Positions 48,852 to 60,699 of a stretch of DNA of 64,000 nt are shown one piece after another; position 1 is the stretch's first letter; each line of letters opens with the position of its first letter. Source of the stretch: Haliclona indistincta (Eukaryota > Porifera > Demospongiae > Haplosclerida > Chalinidae); contig OZ024785.1 of the NCBI GenBank assembly GCA_964017065.1, positions 9,193,086 to 9,257,085 of the forward strand, in the 5' to 3' direction. Both the position numbers and the translations under genes were made by a program. Below the pieces are notes generated by a model. It worked only from the letters and a program-made list of their open reading frames with translations, was not told the origin of the DNA and ran no database searches.

Positions 48852-50903
48852 CTATGTTCTATTGATCACACCATATGCTGGACACTCCTTCATCTCAATA
48901 TTGCTGCTCTGTTGTGAGAATGCTACTGCTGGTATGTTCTCATATGAAGGAGCAGTCTGCACTGAACTCTGAGACAATGGATCAATGTTCTCATACAGTG
49001 GGACAGGAGCAGATGGAACAGTAGCACCAGTAACACTCCTCTTTGTAGCTCCTCTACAGTACTAAATGATAGTCACATTACAGGCATGTATCACCAATTT
49101 AGGTTTGTTTACCTGTTTCTGACGTAAAATGACACATATCAACAAACCAATGATAGTTCCAGTAACTATGACGACGACTATAATACAATAAAAAATAATA
49201 ATGGATTTCACAATAATTATATCTCACCAAACACTAGTGGGACAATCACCACTACCAGAGATAGAGACTGTGATACAACTACAGACCCTGTGATATTGAA
49301 GGTGAAAGTAAATGAAGAAGAGCCTGGTATTGTCTAACCTGTTGATGTGGGTGCGGCTTCTGGTGTAGCGCTAGACAGTATTCCAGTGTATTCAGGTACA
49401 GCTACTCCTAATATGGTAACTGGTGCTATTGTGTTGATCTCATCTACTGCATCACCATCAGTAGCTATGATAGTGTATGATGGATGAGCTGGTACATTGA
49501 GAATACACATTGATGACCCTTGTATTGTTGCATTATATAATATATCATGACCAGTTAGTGTAGATCTGAACACCACATAGCAGTGAGTATTTGGTTCATG
49601 TCCTTCAACATACTGAACTATCAGACACACTCGACCATCAACTACTGGACCATTCACTGTGACACTCCATACATCAAATGTTGCTATAACAGAGAGTCAG
49701 AATTAGCTATAGTGCTATTATTATCACTACTCACTGATCACTACTAGAGGTGATTGGTTTATTACTCCTCCTCCTCCACTAGGCTGTACTAATGCTGAGG
49801 CAGAGTACTTCTTGTTCTCAACTAAGTTAGTAAACGTAGCCACCACTCTCATGCTACTATCAGGTAACATGTTCACACTGCTAGTAGAAGCATTGATACA
49901 AGAGTTGAGACAAGCTTGAATGATAACAGCATTATCACTGATACACACTGGTATGTTCTGTAATGAGCAATAATTATTCTCTATTTTAGCACAAAACATA
50001 ATATCTACCTCAATTGTAAATACGTAACTCCAGTCACTATTGTTCCTCACATGAACGATTTTGTCAGTGGTAATATTGACTGTGAGATGAATGTCTATGA
50101 TAATGATTTTTGTGTGTGTAACTTGACCACACATAATAATATTATTATCTACACACTCTACCATGTCACTATGATCATTACTTACTTGACGGCATTGATA
50201 CAGTGATACTGAATTTATTCCCGGTCCCGGCATCATTGACTGCTGTCACCTCTATCTCCAGTGTTTCTCCCAGACTGCTCACACTATAAAGGTACTCAGT
50301 GGTGTTTGTTGTGTCAGTCCTCAACACTGCTCCATCACTGTGTCTAGTGATGTTGATGGTGTAGTAATTAATAGGGACTCCTTGTAGAGTGTAGGGAGCA
50401 GTCCAGGTGAGACGTAGTGTACAGTGATCCACCTCAGTACTGGTCAGGTTACCAACAGATAAAAGGAGACCTATACAGTGTGTAAATTGAGAGATATATT
50501 TGTATGCAAATTGACTCACCTTGAACTAAAAGCAAGGCAGAATTAATTGTTGTAATTTGACTAACTACAATACATCTCACAATAGTGTTATTGTGTTCTA
50601 GTAGAGCAGTAAATGACAGCACTGATTGCTTTCCACCATCAGGAAGGCTTTGAATAACTACACTGGTTGCAATAACATTCGGATTAGTGCTCCAAGCAAT
50701 GACATCATGACTGTTTGTAGTAGCACAAGTGAAGTTCACTAGCTGGCCTATACTGACATTTTGTGATAGTGGTGCTTCAGTTACTGTGGCAGCACTCACA
50801 AGTACAATTCCTGTTATAGCTAATGATTATGGAGATATTTAATCCATCATAGATTCTTACCTCTACTAAGCAGCAGCAAGCTAGCAAAGAGTAGTCGTAG
50901 CAT
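48852..50903 (-). CDS. Receptor C1: distinct Ig/FN3 receptor with hybrid tail (about 538 aa)
   Basis: Exons 50861-50903 signal (MLRLLFASLLLLSRG), 50520-50819 Ig-like with core Trp (IAWSTNPN), 50186-50470 FN3, 50009-50094 and 49735-49957 second FN3-like domain, 49339-49683 domain 4, 49228-49287 and 49113-49177 forming a long hydrophobic segment ending LRQKQ, 48852-49061 tail. All phases fit. The tail begins ATKRSVTGAT, which resembles receptor A (ATKESVTVAI), then switches to the B-type YENI...YENI...YGVI. Domain 4 resembles the remnant in receptor A (ATDGDAVD-INT). C1 is therefore a link between A and B types. Confidence 0.85.
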
Positions 50904-50940
50904 TCTAATAATGCCGATGAGTGAGTAAACAAGCATTACT

Positions 50941-50946
50941 CACGTG
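50941..50946. promoter_or_regulatory. CACGTG box in C1 promoter
   Basis: ACTCACGTGATCAC lies 38 bases upstream of the C1 ATG. The context differs from the B promoters but the box is kept. Confidence 0.45.
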
Positions 50947-51322
50947 ATCACAAATATTCACTATTGATATAACTGCAACTGTTGTTGATGCTCATTTGAA
51001 AGCAACAACAGAATAACATGTTATTTCTATGTCATTGAATAACTGAGCTTCGTTTTTTTTTTATCAACTTTCATTGTGTTGATGTCAACCAACTCTGTAT
51101 GAAGCACAGTAAACAGTGTATCATTGGGTCATGTATTGTACTAGCCTCATCTTGTGGTGCTTTCTATGTGTATTGCATCAGTAATGATTGATTTTGCGTG
51201 CTCGGTTGAACTTTTACAGTAATGGTACACAAATGTCTGTTTGGAGTGTACTGTACTCATGTTAAGATGACTTAATCATGACGAGTTGCATGATTGTTAT
51301 ATTAAATTGATTCCTATCGTCT
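50947..51322. other. C1-B5 spacer with Death-exon remnant
   Basis: About 50975-51010 matches a short internal part of the Death-domain exon (complement of GCAACTGTTGTTGATGCTCA), followed by one AATAACATGTTATT. The rest is shared spacer. No intact exon remains. Confidence 0.5.
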
Positions 51323-54300
51323 TTATGTTCTAGTGATCACACCATATGCTGGACACTCCTTCATCTCAATATTGCTGCTCTGTGGTGAAAATGCTACTGC
51401 TGGTATGTTCTCATATGAAGGAGCAGTCTGCACTGAACTCTGTGACAATGGATCAATATTCTCATACGTTGGGACAGGAGCAGATGGAACAGTCAATGCA
51501 GCTCTTTTCTTCTGTAAAAATAATTATGTTAGTCATTCAAAATTTACATGCTTCAAAACAATATACCTTGACTTGTTTATTGCAGTACAAAAATAGGAAC
51601 ACAGAACTTACAATAATTCCTGATACAATAATTGTCACTAAACCTGTACGTGATGCATTGTTATGATAATAAGTACAGTACCTATATAACTTACCAACAG
51701 CAACTACTACTGACACAATCACTATTGTACTAGTGTCACTGGATGGTAGACTAGTTGATACTGATAGTGGGGTTACACAAATCGAATAAGGCAATGTACT
51801 GTTGCAGGTACTGACCAGTATTGGATGATGATACAGTATTTTGAGTTGATGATGTAGTAGTAGTGACATCAGGAACAGACACTCCTGTTATAGTAACTGG
51901 TACTATAACATTGATGTCTTCTTCAGCATCAGCATCAGTAACTATGATAGTGTATGATGGGTTAGGGTCTACTTCTATGCAACCAGCAGTCTGATCAATT
52001 GTTCCATTATGCTCAGTTCCAGTCATACTACATCTAAACAAGATGAAAGAACTAGCTGGTTCAACATGACCCTCAACATATTCAACACTAAGACACACTC
52101 TTCCATTCTCTATGTTCATCACTGTAGCATTGCGTACATCAAAGGTGCCTGTAGAATTAATAAATTGATAAAATTTTATTACAATGTTTCAGCTCATAAA
52201 TTTTGACACTTTATGTAAGCAACACTCACTAATCTCTACTAGTTGTGACTGCTGTACTATTCCTCCATTATAGTGTATATTCAATGTTGCTGTGTACTTC
52301 CTGTTCTCCATTAGGTCAGTGAATGTAGCCATCACTCTCCTCTCTCCATCAGGTAACATGCTCACTGTACCATTAGTACTAGTACAAGATGAGTTCAGAC
52401 ATGCTTCAACAGTAACATGACTGATAGCATTTGTACACACAGATATTTCCTGTACACAAAATATTGATACAAATTTTGTTATCACCATGACGCAGGATTA
52501 ATAATTACCTCAAAATCAAAAGTGTATGTCCAGTTGGTGTTTGTACTGGAATTGGTCCTCAAAGTATTGGTAAATTTCATGTCACTTACTATGTTCACAA
52601 GAAAATAAAAAGATTTCTAACGAAATCAAAAGGATGTAGGGATAAAGAAATTTGTTACTGGTCCACAATGTAAACCAACAAGGAGCAAGCATGGAATGGT
52701 AACACGATTGACTTGCTAACAGACCATAGATCCCTACATCAGTGGCTGTACATAACATTTTGACTATACTATAATTATTTTGTCACAAGCTAAATTCAAT
52801 TCAATGCATGTCAGGTGTCAGCCAATAGCAACTAGCAGAACTGCTGTAGTCAGCCACTGATGTAGGGATCTATGGTCTGTTAGCAAGTCAATCGTGTTAC
52901 CATTCCATGCTTGCTCCTTGTTGGTTTACATTGTGGACCAGTAACAGATTTCTTTATCCCTACATCCTTTTGATTTCGTTAGAAATCTTTTTATTTTCTT
53001 GTTTGTGTCCTTTTTTCTTTTACAGTGAGTTTCAAATTTTTGGCGCAGTTCGAATTCGGCAAGATAATGTATCTCTGTTTTGTTTCCGTCATTGGTTTGG
53101 TTTGCTTTCTTAACAATTGATTTTTAACTTGTAGCTCCTATAAATACTGAAACTAGGTCATGCATTCATGCATGCTGAAGCCTGGATGCACAGCATACGA
53201 GCCCCGCCCACTCTGGCTTAGAATGTTCTGCATGGCTGTGATACTATCTGGCAAGCAGCAGAACGGTGATACTACACGAGCTTACTCTGTGAGTTGTTCT
53301 TCGAAGACTCCAGACGTCAATATGCGCTCTCCATACGGCGATACTCTACAAGTGTGTTTGGTCACGTGCGTATTACGTAATCACAATAATGGCGTCAAAC
53401 ACTTAGCTGACAACTGTTCGTGATCGTGAGCTCGTCAAATGTATATCGTCGTTTCGCTAAAAACTAAGTTCAAAAGGCACATGCCAGGAGAATTTCACGA
53501 CTGTTCGTGGGTGTTTTGGTCTCGGCACTGCCCGCGTAAAGGCGCTAGGCGAGTGGAAGAAAGAAAGAAAGAAAGAAGAAGAAGAAAACGAAGATGACGA
53601 AAGTCGATTTTCACCGTTTCCAGGTTCGTCACTTCAGTAACAATTTCGAGCAATCTCCTTGCTACTGTAAGATGGGGCAACGCCAGAGAGCAGATCTAAG
53701 TGTCTTTGGACGTATACAATTCATCACTAGGCGAAATATCAGCGTTTGAACGCTAATACATTGTGTGTAGCCGCCATCTTTTTTTCTCGTTCATCCCTAC
53801 ATAGGGAGTCACTACCGTGCCTCCCTAATACATACATGTGAAATTAAGTCAACGTGCAGTAATGTCTCACTTGATGAAGGTGTTTGTGTCATAATAATTG
53901 TAGTATTCCCAGCTCCTGCTCCATTCACTGCTGTCACCTCTATCTCCAGTGTTTCTCCCAGACTGCTCACACTATAAAGGTACTCAGTGGTGTTTGTTGT
54001 GTCAGTCCTCAACACTGCTCCATCACTGTGTCTAGTGATGTTGATGGTGTAGTAGTTAATAGGGACTCCTTGTAGGGTGTAGGGAGCAGTCCAGGTGAGA
54101 CGTAATGTACAGTGATCCACCTCAGTACTGGTCAGGTCACCAACAGGTGATAGTATACCTGTATCATGTACATAATACACATGTATGGCAGTTATAATAT
54201 TCAACTACCTTGAATCATCAATACTGCTATGGTCTGGTTAAAAGTAGTAGTTGCAGCAACACAAGCAATATTAATGATGGTCTGATCAGATGGAGCAATG

Positions 54301-54661
54301 AAGCTTAGTGTCAATTCTCTGTCTCCATTAGATAGATTATTGTCATCAGTAACACTGTCTTCTACCTGTGGTGTAGCAGTTATACCAAGAAAAATCAGTC
54401 CACTCGCTGGAGTAGCACATGTGAACTCCACCATTGTACCAGCACTGACATTTCTTGACTGAGGTGTGGTTGAAAACACTATACCTGTTACATAGCTACC
54501 TGAAATACATCAAAGATACTTCTTAAAGAACTCCAGAACTCTAGAACTCTCTACTCTACTCCAGAACTCTAGAACTCTTAAAGAACTCTCTTTGATACAA
54601 CTTGATCCATGCAGTCCTTACCTCTGGTAAACAGTACCAAGCTAGCAAGGAGCAGCAACAT
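51323..54661 (-). CDS. Receptor B5: Ig/FN3 receptor with a repeat element in intron 3 (about 527 aa)
   Basis: Exons 54622-54661, 54209-54499, 53871-54158, 52509-52588, about 52231-52450, about 51816-52148, about 51695-51760, about 51567-51643 and 51323-51511. All are open with fitting phases. The 1.2 kb element H2 (52598-53828) lies in intron 3, leaving splice sites intact. The first half of the FN3 domain (LTSTEVDHCTLRLTWTAP) is of the B2/C1 type, whereas the second half (RHSDGAVLRTDTTN) and the Ig exon are B type, so the ectodomain is mosaic. The tail has YENI, YENI and YGVI. Confidence 0.85.
52598..53828. mobile_element. Repeat family H, intact copy H2 (1.23 kb)
   Basis: Host sequence GTTCA before and TACATACATG after rejoin to match the uninterrupted intron of B6, so the ends are exact. 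No target duplication is needed beyond the bases at the junction; insertion is between A and T. The left arm (52606-52745) returns inverted at 52853-53002, forming a large hairpin, and the right end has GGGAGTCACTACCGTGCCTCCC as a terminal stem-loop. No transposase is present. Confidence 0.85.
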
Positions 54662-54706
54662 ATCAAAGTCAGTGCTAGAGTGAACATTATGTAAACAAGC
54701 CCAGAT

Positions 54707-54712
54707 CACGTG
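54707..54712. promoter_or_regulatory. CACGTG box in B5 promoter
   Basis: CACGTG 46 bases upstream of the B5 ATG in the shared block CCCAGATCACGTGTTCAC. Confidence 0.5.
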
Positions 54713-54796
54713 TTCACAAAAATATTTACTGTCACAACAAATGATAAATATTCATAATTATGTCGTTCAACAAAATGCATAAATCAATTCTTAATG

Positions 54797-55306
54797 TCAC
54801 TTTTGTAATGCAGAATGGTAGTCAGTTCTTTGAGCAAGTGCATTAGCCAATCGTACAGCACCGAGACTCTTCACACACTTGATGATGGTTATCCATGAGT
54901 AGAATCTCTTCTGTGACTGCTCCTCCCACACATACAGCATGGCTTTGAGACAGCTCTCTTCATTTCCCATATTGTTCACTTCAATCTTCTCAAGGTGTGT
55001 TGTAAGCCCCAGTTCTTCTCCTAGATGGTACCACAGTGGAGCTAGTGGGGTCAGTAGCTGGAATAATGTGGCGTGATGAAACACTAGATTATCAATCCCA
55101 TGAAGAATCTCTGTAATGTAGTGTTTAACAAACTGAGTCAACTTGAGTGTATATTGACCTAAGCAATTGTTTTCCTCCTCAAGAAGGTCTTTGGCATGAA
55201 GAGTTGAGGGCTTTACATCACAGTCTAATGGTAACTGCAACTGTTGTTGATGCTCGCTTGTCTCCGTTTTGAGCAGAGGAGGCAGTTTTTGTGTGAAGAG
55301 TGGCAC
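54797..55306 (-). CDS. Death-domain exon, intact; candidate alternative last exon of receptor B6
   Basis: An open frame of 169 codons plus stop begins directly after a good splice acceptor (CTGCCTTTAG) with GTG (Val), in phase 0; its only in-frame Met is inside the Death domain, so it must be joined to an upstream exon. The nearest upstream phase-0 donor on this strand is the TM exon of B6 (ending NKQVK). Residues about 1-75 are a linker rich in Gln, Leu and acidic residues; about 80-165 fit a Death domain (LTPLAPLWYHLGEELGL; CLKAMLYVWEEQSQKRF; SWITIIKCVKSLGAVRLANALAQR), with the characteristic Trp residues and amphipathic helices. Splicing would give a receptor with a Death-domain tail instead of the tyrosine tail. 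A separate gene with an unseen first exon is the alternative. Confidence 0.7.
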   Translation of the reverse strand: MPLFTQKLPPLLKTETSEHQQQLQLPLDCDVKPSTLHAKDLLEEENNCLGQYTLKLTQFVKHYITEILHGIDNLVFHHATLFQLLTPLAPLWYHLGEELGLTTHLEKIEVNNMGNEESCLKAMLYVWEEQSQKRFYSWITIIKCVKSLGAVRLANALAQRTDYHSALQK

Positions 55307-55323
55307 CTAAAGGCAGCAACACT

Positions 55324-55425
55324 ATAACATGTTATTGACTGAGCGACAGTCAATTTTTGATTGTTGAGTTAATAACATGTTATTGAGTCAACGATAAAAT
55401 GTTATTCACTCAACAATAACATGTC
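55324..55425. promoter_or_regulatory. Palindrome cluster ATAACATGTTAT
   Basis: Perfect copies near 55324 and 55371 and near-copies (AAAATGTTAT, ATAACATGTCAT) up to 55425, upstream of the intact Death-domain exon. Confidence 0.4.
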
Positions 55426-55973
55426 ATAGTCTTATAGTATACACTGAGCTTTCATATTAATTTTCTCAACTCTTGTGCGAACGTCAACCAAGTACCGCCA
55501 CACTTTATGAAGCACAGTAAACAGTGTGTCATTAATCGGTCATGCACTGTGCTAACCGGTCCGTGCTAACATTAGCATTATTATTATGGTTCTCTGGCTA
55601 TGTGGTAGAGTAGTTTAGTGATAACATGCTTGCCTAACTAGTTGCCATGGTCAACTTCCTATTGTAGAATTAAGTACACATGCTTGTGTGAAGAACTGAA
55701 ACATGTGAATGCAACACAATGATGTAGTTGACTCTGAGTTCCCTTATGACGCACAAGAAGATTATATTGTGTATTGTGTTTAACAGTAATGTAAACCCAT
55801 TGTCTTACCAAGCTCATCTTACAACATTCTTTTTTCAACAATCAGACTTTTACATACAGTGTTAATTTTACTGTTATGACACACCATCACTCATAACTTT
55901 TTATGTTTAAAACTTTGAAGCAATTTGTCATGATGACGTCATGTTAATGAAATAATAATTGATTTCTATTTCT

Positions 55974-58020
55974 CTATGTTCTAGTGATCACACCATATGC
56001 TGGACACTCCTTCATCTCAATATTGCTGCTCTGTGGTGATAATGCTACTGCTGGTATGTTCTCATATGAAGGAGCAGTCTGCACTGAACTCTGAGACAAT
56101 GGATCAATATTTTCATACGTTGGGACAGGAGCAGATGGAACAGTCAATGCAGCTCCTTGCTTCTACAAAATTATAATAGTCATTCAAAAATTTACATGCT
56201 TCAAAACAATATACCTTGACTTGTTTATTGCAGTACAATAGTAGGAACACAGAACTTACAAGAATTCCTGATACAATAATTGTCACTAAACCTGTACGTG
56301 ATGCATTGTTATGATAATAAGTACAGTACCTATATAACTTACCAACAGCAACTACTACTGACACAATCACTATTGTACTAGTGTCACTGGATGGTAGACT
56401 AGTTGATACTGATAGTGGGGTTACACAAATCGAATAAGGCAATGTACTGTTGCAGGTACTGACCAGTATTGGATGATGATACAGTATTTTGAGTTGATGA
56501 TGTAGTAGTAGTGACATCAGGAACAGACACTCCTGTTATAGTAACTGGTGCTACAACATTGATGTCTTCTTCAGCATCAGTATCAGTAACGATGATAGTG
56601 TATGATGGATTAGGGTCTACTTCTATACAACCAGCAGTCTGATCAATTGTTCCATTATGCTCAGTTCCAGTCGTACTACAACTAAACAAGATGAAAGAAC
56701 TAGCTGGTTCAACATGACCCTCAACATATTCAACACTAAGACACACTCTTCCATTCTCTATGTTCATCACTGTAGCATTGCGTACATCAAAGGTGCCTGT
56801 ACAATTAACAATTGATAAATTTATTATATTGTTTCAGCTCATAAATTTTGACACTTTATGTAAGCAGCACTCACCAATCTCTACTAGTTGTGACTGCTGT
56901 ACCACTCCTCCATTATAGTGTATATTCAATGTTGCTGTGTACTTCCTGTTCTCCATTAGATCAGTGAATGTAGCCATCACTCTCCTCTCTCCATCAGGTA
57001 ACATGCTCACTGTACCATTAGTACTAGTACAAGATGAGTTCAGACATGCTTCAACAGTAACATGGCTAATAGCATTGGTACACACAGATGTTCCCTGCAC
57101 ACAAAATATTGATACAAATTTTGTTATCACCATGACACAGCATTAATAATTACCTCAAATTCAAAAGTGTATGTCCATTTGGTGTTTGTACTGGAATTGG
57201 TCCTCAAGGTATTGGTAAATTCCATGTCACTTACTATGTTCATACATACATGTGAAATTAAGTCAACGTGCAGTAATGTCTCACTTGATGAAGGTGTTTG
57301 TGTCATAATAATTGTAGCATTCCTAGCTGGCCCTGCACCATTCGTTGCCGTGACCTCTATCTCCAGTGTTTCTCCCAGACTGCTCACACTATAAAGGTAC
57401 TCAGTGGTGTTTGTTGTGTCAGTCCTCAACACTGCTCCATCACTGTGTCTAGTGATGTTGATTATGTAGCTAATGGCTACCCCTTCCAGGCTGCTAGGAG
57501 CAATCCATGTGAAGCGTAGTGTACAGTTGTCAACTGTAGTACTGATCAAGTTGCTAACTGGTGACAGGACACCTGCAGTTTACAATATTTATCTGTCTAG
57601 TATAATGATCGAGTTCTGTTACCTTGAATCATCAATACTGCCAAGCTCTGGTTGAAACCAGTAGGTGCTGCAGCAAAACAAACAATACTAATACTGGTCT
57701 GGTCAGATGGAGCTATAAAGTTGAGTGTTACTAGTCTGTCTCCATTTGGTAGATCACTGCCACCAACAACACTGCCTCCTACTGTTGGAGTAGTAATTAG
57801 ACCTAAACTAGTCAGTCCACTCGCTGGAGCAGCACATGCAAACTCCACCATTGTACCAGCACTGACATTTCTTGACTGAGGTGTGGTTGAAAACACTATT
57901 CCTGCTACATAGCTACCTGAGATACATCAAAGAAACAAACCAATACTTGTTAAAAAAACTCTAGATCTATCAGTCCTTACCTCTGGTAAACAGTACTAAG
58001 CTAGCAAGTAGCAGCAACAT
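55974..58020 (-). CDS. Receptor B6: Ig/FN3 receptor (about 528 aa)
   Basis: Exons 57981-58020, 57623-57916, 57285-57572, 57154-57233, 56875-57094, about 56464-56796, about 56343-56408, about 56215-56291 and 55974-56162; lengths and phases agree. Ig has a Phe-Ala-Cys first Cys context and loop residues LITTPTVGGSVVGG; FN3 is of the SLEGVAISY/RHSDGAV type. The tail has YENI, YENI and YGVI. It is the only receptor here followed by an intact Death-domain exon (54797-55306), making it the best candidate for two alternative signalling tails. Confidence 0.87.
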
Positions 58021-58065
58021 ATCAAAGTAAGAGATAGAGTGAACATTATGTAAACAAGCCCAGAT

Positions 58066-58071
58066 CATGTG
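58066..58071. promoter_or_regulatory. CATGTG variant box in B6 promoter
   Basis: The conserved block reads CAGATCATGTGCTCAC, 46 bases upstream of the B6 ATG; CACGTG has become CATGTG, still an E-box (CANNTG). Confidence 0.45.
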
Positions 58072-58514
58072 CTCACAAATATATTTACTGTCACAACATT
58101 TGATAAAGAATCATAATTAAACCTTGGCGCATGCGTGAGGGTTACGGTCAACGTGTGAAGAGTGGCATTTGAAAACAACAACAGAATAATATGTTATTTC
58201 TATGTCATTGAGTAACTGAAATTCATATTTTTATCAACTCCCATTGTGTGGATGTCAACCAACTCTCACCAGTACTGTATGAAGCACAGTTAACAGTGTA
58301 TCATTGGGTCATGTATGGTACTAACATCATCTTGTGGTGCTTTCTATGTATTGCATCAGTATTGATTGTTTTTGTGTACTTGGTTGAACTTTTACAGTAA
58401 TGGTACTCAAATGTCTGTTCGGAGTGTACTGTACTCATGTTAAGATGACTTAATCACGATGAGTTGCATAATCGTTAAATTATAATTGATTCCTACAGCG
58501 GATTCCTATCGTCT
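58072..58514. other. B6-B7 spacer
   Basis: Only a trace of the Death exon 5' end remains (near 58155-58180, GTGAAGAGTGGCA) with one degenerate palindrome (AATAATATGTTATT). The rest matches the 15640-15935 and 51010-51320 spacers. No gene was seen. Confidence 0.5.
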
Positions 58515-60594
58515 TTATGTTCTAGTGATCACACCATATGCTGGACACTCCTTCATCTCAATATTGCTGCTCTGTGGTGAGAATGCTACTGCTGGTATGT
58601 TCTCATATGAAGGAGCAGTCTGCACTGAACTCTGAGACAATGGATCAATATTCTCATACGTTGGGACAGGAGCAGGTGGAACAGTCAACGCAGCTCTTTT
58701 CTTCTGCAATATTATGTTAGTCATTCAAAAATTTACATGCTTCAAAACAATATACCTTGACTTTTTTATTGCAGTACAAAAGTAGAAACACAGAACTTAG
58801 AATAATTCCTGATACAATAATTGTCACTAAACCTGTACGTGATGCATTGTTATGATAATAAGTACAGTACCTATATAACTTACCAACAGCAACTACTACT
58901 GACACAATCACTATTGTACTAGTGTCACTGGATGGTAGACTAGTTGATACTGATAGTGGGGTTACACAAATCGAATAAGGCAATGTACTGTTGCAGGTAC
59001 TGACCAGTATTGGATGATGATACAGTATTTTGAGTTAATGATGTAGTAGTAGTGACATCAGGAACAGACACTCCTGTTATAGTAACTGGTGCTACATCAT
59101 TGATGTCTTCTACAGCATCAGCATCAGTAGCGATGATAGTGTATGATGGGTTAGGGTCTACTTCTATGCAACCAGCAGTCTGATCAATTGTTCCATTGTG
59201 CTCAGTTCCAGTCGTACTACATCTAAACAAGATGAAAGAACTAGCTGGTTCAACATGACCCTCAACATATTCAACACTGAGACACACTCTTCCATTCTCT
59301 ATGTTCATCACTGTAGCATTGCGTACATCAAAGGTGCCTGTAGAATTAATACTTGATAATAATTTTAAATGATCTTTTTGATATCACAATGTTTCAGCAC
59401 ATGAATTTTGACACTTCATGTAAACTTCACTCACTAATCTCTACTTGTTGTGACTGCTGTACCACTCCTCCATTATAGTGTATATTCAATGTTGCTGTGT
59501 ACTTCCTGTTCTCCATTAGGTCAGTGAATGTAGCCATCACTCTCCTCTCTCCATCAGGTAACATGCTCACTGTACCATTAGTACTAGTACAAGATGAGTT
59601 CAGACATGCTTCAACGATAGCATGACTGATAGCATTTCCACACACAGATGTTTCCTGCACACAAATAATGATACAAATTTGTTATCACCATGACGCAGCA
59701 TTAATGATTATTACCTCAAAATCAAAAGTGTATGTCCAGTTGGTGTTGGTCCTCGAGGTACTCATCAAGGTACTGATAAATTTCACACCACTTACTATGT
59801 TCAAACATACCTGTGAAATTAAGTCAACGTGCAGTAATAACTCACTTGATGAAGGTGTTTGTGTCATAATAATTGTAGCACTGCCAGTTCCTGCTCCATT
59901 CACTGCTGTCACCTCTATCTCCAGTGTTTCTCCCAGACTGCTCACACTATAAAGGTACTCAGTGGTGTTTGTTGTGTCAGTCCTCAACATCATTCCATTA
60001 GTATCTGTTATGTTGATTATGTAGTTAATGGCTACCCCTTCCAGGCTGCTAGGAGCAATCCATGTGAAGCGTAGTGTACAGCTGTCAACTGTAGTACTGA
60101 TCAAGTAGCTAACTGGTGACAGGACACCTGCAGTTTACAATAATTCGCTATCTAGTATAATGATCAAGTTCTGTTACCTTGAATTATCAATACTGCCAAG
60201 CTCTGGTTGAATCCAGTAGTTGTTGTAGCAACACAGGCAATACTAATACTGGTCTGGTCAGACGGAGCTATAAAGTTCAGTGTTATTAGTCTGTCTCCAT
60301 TTGGTAGATCACTGCCATCAACAACACTTCCTTCTACTGTTGGATTAGTACTTATACTAAAAGTAGTCAGTCCACTCGCTGGAGCAGCACATGTGAACTC
60401 CACCATTGTACCAGCACTGACATTTCTTGACTGAGGTGTGGTTGAAAACACTATTCCTGCTGCATAGCTACCTGAGATACATCAAAGAAACAAAACAGTA
60501 CATGTTAAAGAACTCAAGATCTATTTGATACAACTTGATCCATGCAGTCCTTACCTCTGGTAAACAATACTAAGCTAGCAAGGAGCAGCAACAT
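58515..60594 (-). CDS. Receptor B7: Ig/FN3 receptor (about 526 aa)
   Basis: Exons 60555-60594, 60178-60471, 59846-60127, 59715-59794, 59435-59654, about 59005-59337, about 58884-58949, about 58756-58832 and 58515-about 58703. Fully open with correct phases. The FN3 has the DTNGMMLRTDTTN variant shared with B1; exon 4 is SGVKFISTLMSTSRTNTNWT. The tail starts KKRAALTVPPAPVPTYENI and keeps all three Tyr motifs. Confidence 0.86.
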
Positions 60595-60636
60595 AAAGTC
60601 AGTGATAGAGTGAAGATTATGTAAACAAGCCCAGAT

Positions 60637-60642
60637 CACGTG
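60637..60642. promoter_or_regulatory. CACGTG box in B7 promoter
   Basis: CACGTG 43 bases upstream of the B7 ATG in the shared block. Confidence 0.5.
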
Positions 60643-60699
60643 TTCACAAAAATATTTACTGTCACAACAAATGATTACATACTATTAGGTCGTTATGAG

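Noticed and set aside
53160..53423. ORF shared by H copies (contains CMAVILSGKQQNGDTTRAYS)
   Set aside because: The frame is not kept in copy H1 and has no recognisable domain; conservation is explained by common repeat origin.
54797..55306. Death-domain frame as an independent single-exon gene
   Set aside because: No ATG before the domain; the first codon is GTG immediately after a splice acceptor.
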